From positions 1 through 10,379 of the forward strand of contig CADAXO010000057.1 of assembly GCA_902791885.1 (NCBI GenBank): a DNA stretch of 10,379 bases. Direction: 5' to 3'. Below the pieces are notes generated by a model, which ran no database searches, had not been told where the DNA came from, and was given only the letters and a program-made list of their open reading frames with translations. The first letter of the stretch is position 1; each line of letters starts with the position of its first letter. Source of the stretch: Oscillospiraceae bacterium (GTDB lineage Bacteria; Bacillota_A; Clostridia; Saccharofermentanales; Saccharofermentanaceae). Below are positions 7,450 to 10,379 of this stretch, piece by piece. The translations under genes and the position numbers were made by a program.

Positions 7450-8183
7450 GTGATCTTTGACTTAAGTCTGTTGATCTCGTCTTCAGACATTCCGTTATCA
7501 ATAAGATACTTTTCTGCTTTAAGGTCATATTTTTCTTTAAAATAATTAAGAAGAATAACCATGTTCGATGCATCGGATCTTAATGTATGTCTCATGTTCT
7601 CGACTCTTTCTTCAATAAGAGGGTCGAGGAAATGCTTCGCATAATCGTATGAAACTTTGTAGTTGAGCACTATGTCTTCGGGCTCGGCTCCTATAAGCAG
7701 GTAGAGTATGGCGCACACTACGCCGGTCCTGTCCTTGCCGTGCGCACAGTGAAATAAGGTGTATCCGTCACCGGAATTAAGTATCACACGCATTATCTCA
7801 ACTATCTGGGGCCCGAGTTCGCGTACCATCATCACATAGAAGTCGCCCATGGGATGCGTCTCGAGAAAAACCATGGTGGGGTCGTTCTTCGCATCAGGAT
7901 CTCCTACGAAAAGGGGGATGTTATAAAAATGAGTTTCCCCGTCATAAAAAGGATTTCCGTAGTTCTGGTATTCGGCTTTGGATCTTAAGTCTATAACCGT
8001 CTTAACCCCGAACTTCTTAAGCTCTTCATAAGCTTTCGCGGAAGCGAGGGAAGGGGACCCTGATCTTAACAGAATGCCTTTTCTGAAGGTTTTGCCGTCT
8101 GCTCCGGGCATACCGCCAAGTTCGCGGCAGTTTATAAGATCATCGAAAAACAGTCGTTGTGAATCAGGATTATAGTTACTCAT
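7440..8183 (-). CDS. Protein tyrosine/dual-specificity phosphatase (Y_phosphatase3 type)
   Basis: The 247-residue product carries the cysteine-phosphatase loop HCAHGKDRTG, with nucleophile Cys146 and phosphate-binding Arg152 (C-X5-R). The N-terminal motif NCRELGG (18-24) matches the N-x-R-D-L-G-G signature of the PF13350 group, which includes LipA/MptpB-like enzymes and acts on phosphotyrosine or phosphoinositides. A strand-turn VIDLRSKAEY near residue 63 is also typical. No signal peptide is seen, so it should be cytoplasmic. The frame is open to an ATG at 8267, but that would run through the tRNA-Arg and its promoter on the other strand. I therefore start at ATG 8181-8183, just before the conserved domain. 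No clear ribosome binding site precedes it. Its 3' end overlaps the convergent lipoprotein gene by 10 bases. The substrate is unknown. Confidence 0.88.
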   Translation of the reverse strand: MSNYNPDSQRLFFDDLINCRELGGMPGADGKTFRKGILLRSGSPSLASAKAYEELKKFGVKTVIDLRSKAEYQNYGNPFYDGETHFYNIPLFVGDPDAKNDPTMVFLETHPMGDFYVMMVRELGPQIVEIMRVILNSGDGYTLFHCAHGKDRTGVVCAILYLLIGAEPEDIVLNYKVSYDYAKHFLDPLIEERVENMRHTLRSDASNMVILLNYFKEKYDLKAEKYLIDNGMSEDEINRLKSKITQS

Positions 8184-8191
8184 AGCGTGAT

Positions 8192-8221
8192 ATTCTACAA
8201 CATGTCCTTGTTGACATTCAA
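8192..8221 (-). promoter_or_regulatory. Possible minus-strand promoter for the phosphatase gene
   Basis: Read on the minus strand, TTGAAT (8216-8221) and TAGAAT (8192-8197) are separated by 18 bases, a plausible sigma-A pair. It lies inside the tRNA-Arg promoter region on the opposite strand. Transcription would begin almost at the chosen ATG, leaving essentially no leader. The match is modest, so this is a candidate only. Confidence 0.4.
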
Positions 8222-8239
8222 CCCGCCCTGTACTAATAT
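8211..8239 (+). promoter_or_regulatory. Strong sigma-A promoter of tRNA-Arg
   Basis: A perfect TTGACA at 8211-8216 is followed, after exactly 17 bases, by TAATAT at 8234-8239. Initiation would fall near 8246, about seven bases before the mature tRNA 5' end, which is normal for a stable-RNA gene. Confidence 0.88.
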
Positions 8240-8252
8240 TAATAAGCTTTAC

Positions 8253-8329
8253 GCGCTCGTAGCTCAACTGGATAGAGTGTCTGACTACGGATCAGAAGGC
8301 TGCGGATTCGACTTCTGCCGGGCGCGCCA
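8253..8329 (+). tRNA. tRNA-Arg(ACG)
   Basis: A complete cloverleaf can be drawn. The acceptor stem GCGCTCG (8253-8259) pairs with CGGGCGC (8319-8325), with one G-U. The D arm is GCTC/GAGT. The anticodon stem TCTGA/TCAGA (8280-8284, 8292-8296) closes the seven-base loop CTACGGA. The T arm is GCGGA/TCTGC around TTCGACT. The anticodon is ACG at 8287-8289; A34 is expected to be edited to inosine by TadA, so that it reads CGU, CGC and CGA. The discriminator is G8326 and CCA is encoded at 8327-8329. A promoter lies directly upstream and a terminator seven bases downstream, so it is a stand-alone transcription unit. Confidence 0.97.
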
Positions 8330-8335
8330 GACGAG

Positions 8336-8366
8336 CGACCGTCGTATATGCGACGGTCGTTTTTTT
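8336..8366 (+). terminator. Intrinsic terminator after tRNA-Arg
   Basis: CGACCGTCG (8336-8344) pairs perfectly with CGACGGTCG (8351-8359) across a six-base TATATG loop, and seven T residues follow (8360-8366). This nine-pair GC-rich stem with its T-tract is a textbook rho-independent terminator ending the tRNA transcript. Confidence 0.95.
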
Positions 8367-8398
8367 ATACTTTTTACATCATTACAGGGAGGCTTAAG

Positions 8399-8923
8399 AT
8401 GGGCAGACTGTTAGTTGTTGTGGACATGCAGAATGACTTTGTGGACGGAACTTTGGGCTTCGAGGGTGCCGACGGCGTTATCGGCGGCATCGCATCTAAG
8501 ATCGCTGAATACAAAGAGGCGGGTGATGAGGTCGTTTATACACTCGATACTCATTATGAGAACTATTCCGACACTCAGGAAGGTAAGAATCTTCCTGTTC
8601 CTCATTGTATAAAGGGTTCTGAAGGCCATGAGCTCGTTCCGGCTCTTAAGGCTCTTCTTTCAGACTGTCTTTGCTTCGAGAAGCCGACTTTCGGTTCTTT
8701 GAAGCTCGGTAACTACATTAACGACAATGCCGAGAAGTACGATTCCATCGAGATCTGCGGATTAGTATCCAATATATGTGTAATCTCCAACGCTATTGTA
8801 GCCAAGGCTGCGGCTCCCGAGGCAGAGATCATAATCAACAGAGCACTTACCGATTCATTTGATAAGAAGCTTGATGAGGAGACTTACGACATCTTAAGAG
8901 GTGTTCAGGTCACTGTTATTTGA
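8399..8923 (+). CDS. Nicotinamidase/isochorismatase-family cysteine hydrolase
   Basis: The 174-residue product is an isochorismatase-fold hydrolase, closest to nicotinamidase (PncA), which converts nicotinamide to nicotinate for NAD salvage. The catalytic triad is complete: Asp9 in VVVDMQNDF, Lys95 in EKPTFGS and Cys127 in GLVSNICV. The metal-binding residues that separate nicotinamidases from other family members are also present: Asp50 and His52 in LDTHYENY, and His69 in PHCIKGSEG. The DWHP of classical PncA is DTHY here. The open frame extends upstream into the tRNA terminator, but the start is fixed at ATG 8399 by AGGGAGG (8386-8392) with a six-base spacer and by the family's normal N-terminus (GRLLVVVDMQ). 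It is cytoplasmic and soluble. How it is transcribed, only 32 bases past a strong terminator, is unclear. The nicotinamide substrate is a likely assignment, not proven. Confidence 0.88.
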   Translation: MGRLLVVVDMQNDFVDGTLGFEGADGVIGGIASKIAEYKEAGDEVVYTLDTHYENYSDTQEGKNLPVPHCIKGSEGHELVPALKALLSDCLCFEKPTFGSLKLGNYINDNAEKYDSIEICGLVSNICVISNAIVAKAAAPEAEIIINRALTDSFDKKLDEETYDILRGVQVTVI

Positions 8924-8939
8924 TAATTCCCACCGTTTA

Positions 8940-8969
8940 TTGCAAAAAAGTCGACTGCTGTGATAGAAT
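8940..8969 (+). promoter_or_regulatory. Probable promoter of tig
   Basis: TTGCAA (8940-8945) and TAGAAT (8964-8969) are 18 bases apart in the short gap before the trigger factor gene. A second, perfect TATAAT lies at 8985-8990 but has no usable -35 at normal spacing. Either would give a short leader ending in the strong AAGGAG at 8998-9003. Confidence 0.65.
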
Positions 8970-9011
8970 CCTATGTCGATTGCTTATAATTATTTTTAAG
9001 GAGATATATAC

Positions 9012-10328
9012 ATGGCCCAGATTGAGAAGCTTGAGCATTCTAAGGTAGCTATTAAGCTTGAGTGCGACAGAGAAGAATTCCAGAAGGCTCTCCAGAGCTC
9101 TTACAACAAGAATAAGAAGAGATTCCAGGTTCCGGGTTTCCGTAAGGGAAAGGTTCCTTATCAGCTCGTAATCAAGTACTACGGTGAGGGCGTTCTTTAT
9201 GAGGATGCTATCGATGATATCGTAAATCCTGCATATCAGGCAGCTGTTAAGGAGAATGACCTTAAGGTTGTTTCCCGTCCTGAGCTTGATGTTGAGTCTA
9301 TCGATGAGAACGGAATGAAGTACACACTCACAGTTACTGTTAAGCCTGATGTTAAGCTCGGTCAGTATGAGGGCGTTGAGGCTCCTTACTTCAAGAGAGA
9401 GATCACAGACGAGACAGTTAATGCCGATATCGAGGCTATGAGAAGAAGAAACTCCACATTGGAGAATGTTGAAGACCGTCCTGCACAGGAAGGTGATACA
9501 GTAGTTATCGACTACGAAGGATTCAAGGACGGTGTTGCTTTCGAGGGCGGCAAGGGTGAGAACTACAGCCTCAAGCTCGGTTCCAAGTCCTTCATCCCCG
9601 GCTTCGAGGAGCAGGTTGCAGGTCACAACATCGACGAAGAGTTCACTATCGAGGTTACATTCCCCGAGGATTATCACGCAGAGGAACTCAAGGGTGCAGC
9701 TGCTACATTTAATGTAAAGATCCACAACATCAAGGAAGAGAAGATCCCTGAGCTCGATGACGAGTTCGTAAAGGATGTTTCCGAGTTCGATACACTTGAT
9801 GAGCTCAAGGCTGATATCAGAAAGAATCAGGAAGAGGCTGCAGAGAACGAAGCTAAGAATGCTTTCATTAACGCAGTAGTAGGTGTTGTTGCAGATAATG
9901 CTGAGATCGAGATCCCTGATGTCATGATCGATAACGAAGTTGAGAACATGGCTGACGAGCAGGCTTCCAGAATGAGCCAGCAGGGCATCGGCCTTGATAT
10001 GTATCTCCAGTACACAGGTCAGAGCATGGATGACTTCAAGGCAGGCATGAAGCCTATGGCTCAGATGAGAGTTAAGAGCAATCTCGTTATCGAGGCTGTT
10101 TCCAAGGAGCTCAACATCGAAGCTACTTCCGAAGAGTACGAGAAGGAACTCGAGGATATGGCTAAGGCTTACAACACTGATGTTGATAACCTCAAGAAGG
10201 CTTTCGGTGAGGAGAATCCTTACATTAAGGAGACCATCATCAGCAGAAAGACAGTTGAGTGGCTTGCTGACAAGGCTGTTAAGACAGAGCCCAAGGAAGC
10301 CGAGGAAGAGGCTAAGAGCGAGGAGTAA
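9012..10328 (+). CDS. tig: Trigger factor, ribosome-associated chaperone and prolyl isomerase
   Basis: Trigger factor binds the ribosome next to the exit tunnel and shields nascent chains as they emerge; it also isomerises prolyl bonds. The 438-residue length is typical. The ribosome-docking loop GFRKGKVP is at 42-49 in the N-terminal domain. The FKBP-type isomerase domain starts near 160 with GDTVVIDYEGF and includes SFIPGFEEQVAGH. A helical C-terminal chaperone domain runs from about 250 to 420, and the protein ends in a strongly acidic Glu/Lys tail. AAGGAG lies eight bases before the ATG. Codon use is more biased than in the lipoprotein genes (frequent AAG, GAG, GTT and CTC), consistent with high expression. 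In many bacteria clpP and clpX follow tig, but the window ends too soon to see them. Confidence 0.98.
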   Translation: MAQIEKLEHSKVAIKLECDREEFQKALQSSYNKNKKRFQVPGFRKGKVPYQLVIKYYGEGVLYEDAIDDIVNPAYQAAVKENDLKVVSRPELDVESIDENGMKYTLTVTVKPDVKLGQYEGVEAPYFKREITDETVNADIEAMRRRNSTLENVEDRPAQEGDTVVIDYEGFKDGVAFEGGKGENYSLKLGSKSFIPGFEEQVAGHNIDEEFTIEVTFPEDYHAEELKGAAATFNVKIHNIKEEKIPELDDEFVKDVSEFDTLDELKADIRKNQEEAAENEAKNAFINAVVGVVADNAEIEIPDVMIDNEVENMADEQASRMSQQGIGLDMYLQYTGQSMDDFKAGMKPMAQMRVKSNLVIEAVSKELNIEATSEEYEKELEDMAKAYNTDVDNLKKAFGEENPYIKETIISRKTVEWLADKAVKTEPKEAEEEAKSEE

Positions 10329-10338
10329 TATCCTTGCC

Positions 10339-10363
10339 GCTTAAATCCTCGGGATTATTAAGC
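10339..10363 (+). other. Hairpin after tig
   Basis: GCTTAA (10339-10344) pairs with TTAAGC (10358-10363), and ATCC pairs with GGAT inside it, with a TA bulge and a TCG loop. It begins 10 bases after the tig stop. An A-run rather than a T-run follows, so it is not a standard terminator on this strand. It may be a transcript-stabilising or processing stem. The last 16 bases of the window hold nothing that I can identify. Confidence 0.45.
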
Positions 10364-10379
10364 AAAATACCGCCGTTTC

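Noticed and set aside
8184..8267. Longer N-terminus for the phosphatase, starting at ATG 8267
   Set aside because: It would overlap the tRNA-Arg gene and its promoter on the other strand. The extra 28 residues show no family motif.
8348..8398. Longer N-terminus for the nicotinamidase-like protein
   Set aside because: It begins inside the tRNA terminator. ATG 8399 has an ideal AGGGAGG and matches the usual family start.
8937..9725. Long open frame antisense to tig (262 codons)
   Set aside because: It is a shadow of the biased codon use of tig on the opposite strand, with no ribosome binding site and Cys/Leu/Ser-rich low-complexity content.

Overview
The window looks like chromosomal DNA of an anaerobic Clostridia-type member of the Bacillota. 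The signs are the Firmicutes gene block cysE-cysS-mrnC-rlmB, strong AGGAGG-like ribosome binding sites, TTGACA/TATAAT promoters, two Gram-positive lipoprotein signal peptides and moderate GC. The exact family is not decidable from this sequence; Oscillospiraceae, Lachnospiraceae or Saccharofermentans relatives are reasonable guesses. I see no phage, transposon or CRISPR signal.

Region 1 (1-441) holds the 3' end of a comF-type phosphoribosyltransferase gene. A 261-base gap follows, with a promoter-like TATAAT and a dense set of nested helices that I read as a structured non-coding RNA. Its position after comF and its size suggest the raiA-motif (SAR) RNA class. A T-box upstream of cysE-cysS was considered and not supported.

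Region 2 (442-7449) is a tightly packed forward cluster of six genes, each start touching or overlapping the previous stop: cysE (serine acetyltransferase), cysS (cysteinyl-tRNA synthetase), mrnC (Mini-ribonuclease III), an rlmB-type SpoU methyltransferase, then two putative lipoproteins. The first four are the standard cysteine/translation/rRNA block. The two lipoproteins are the unusual part. The 796-residue protein joins an N-terminal NTF2-like region and two related beta-rich modules to a full-length ABC solute-binding-like domain, with no transporter genes nearby. The 416-residue protein ends in what look like two tandem BamE/SmpA-like modules.

Region 3 (7440-8183, minus strand) is a tyrosine/dual-specificity phosphatase with a C-X5-R active site, overlapping the end of the second lipoprotein gene by 10 bases.

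Region 4 (8211-8923) has a near-consensus promoter, a tRNA-Arg(ACG) with encoded CCA, a strong intrinsic terminator and a nicotinamidase-like cysteine hydrolase. Region 5 (8940-10379) has a promoter, the trigger factor gene tig and a trailing hairpin. The most interesting parts are the RNA after comF and the lipoprotein pair coupled to the cysE-rlmB block.
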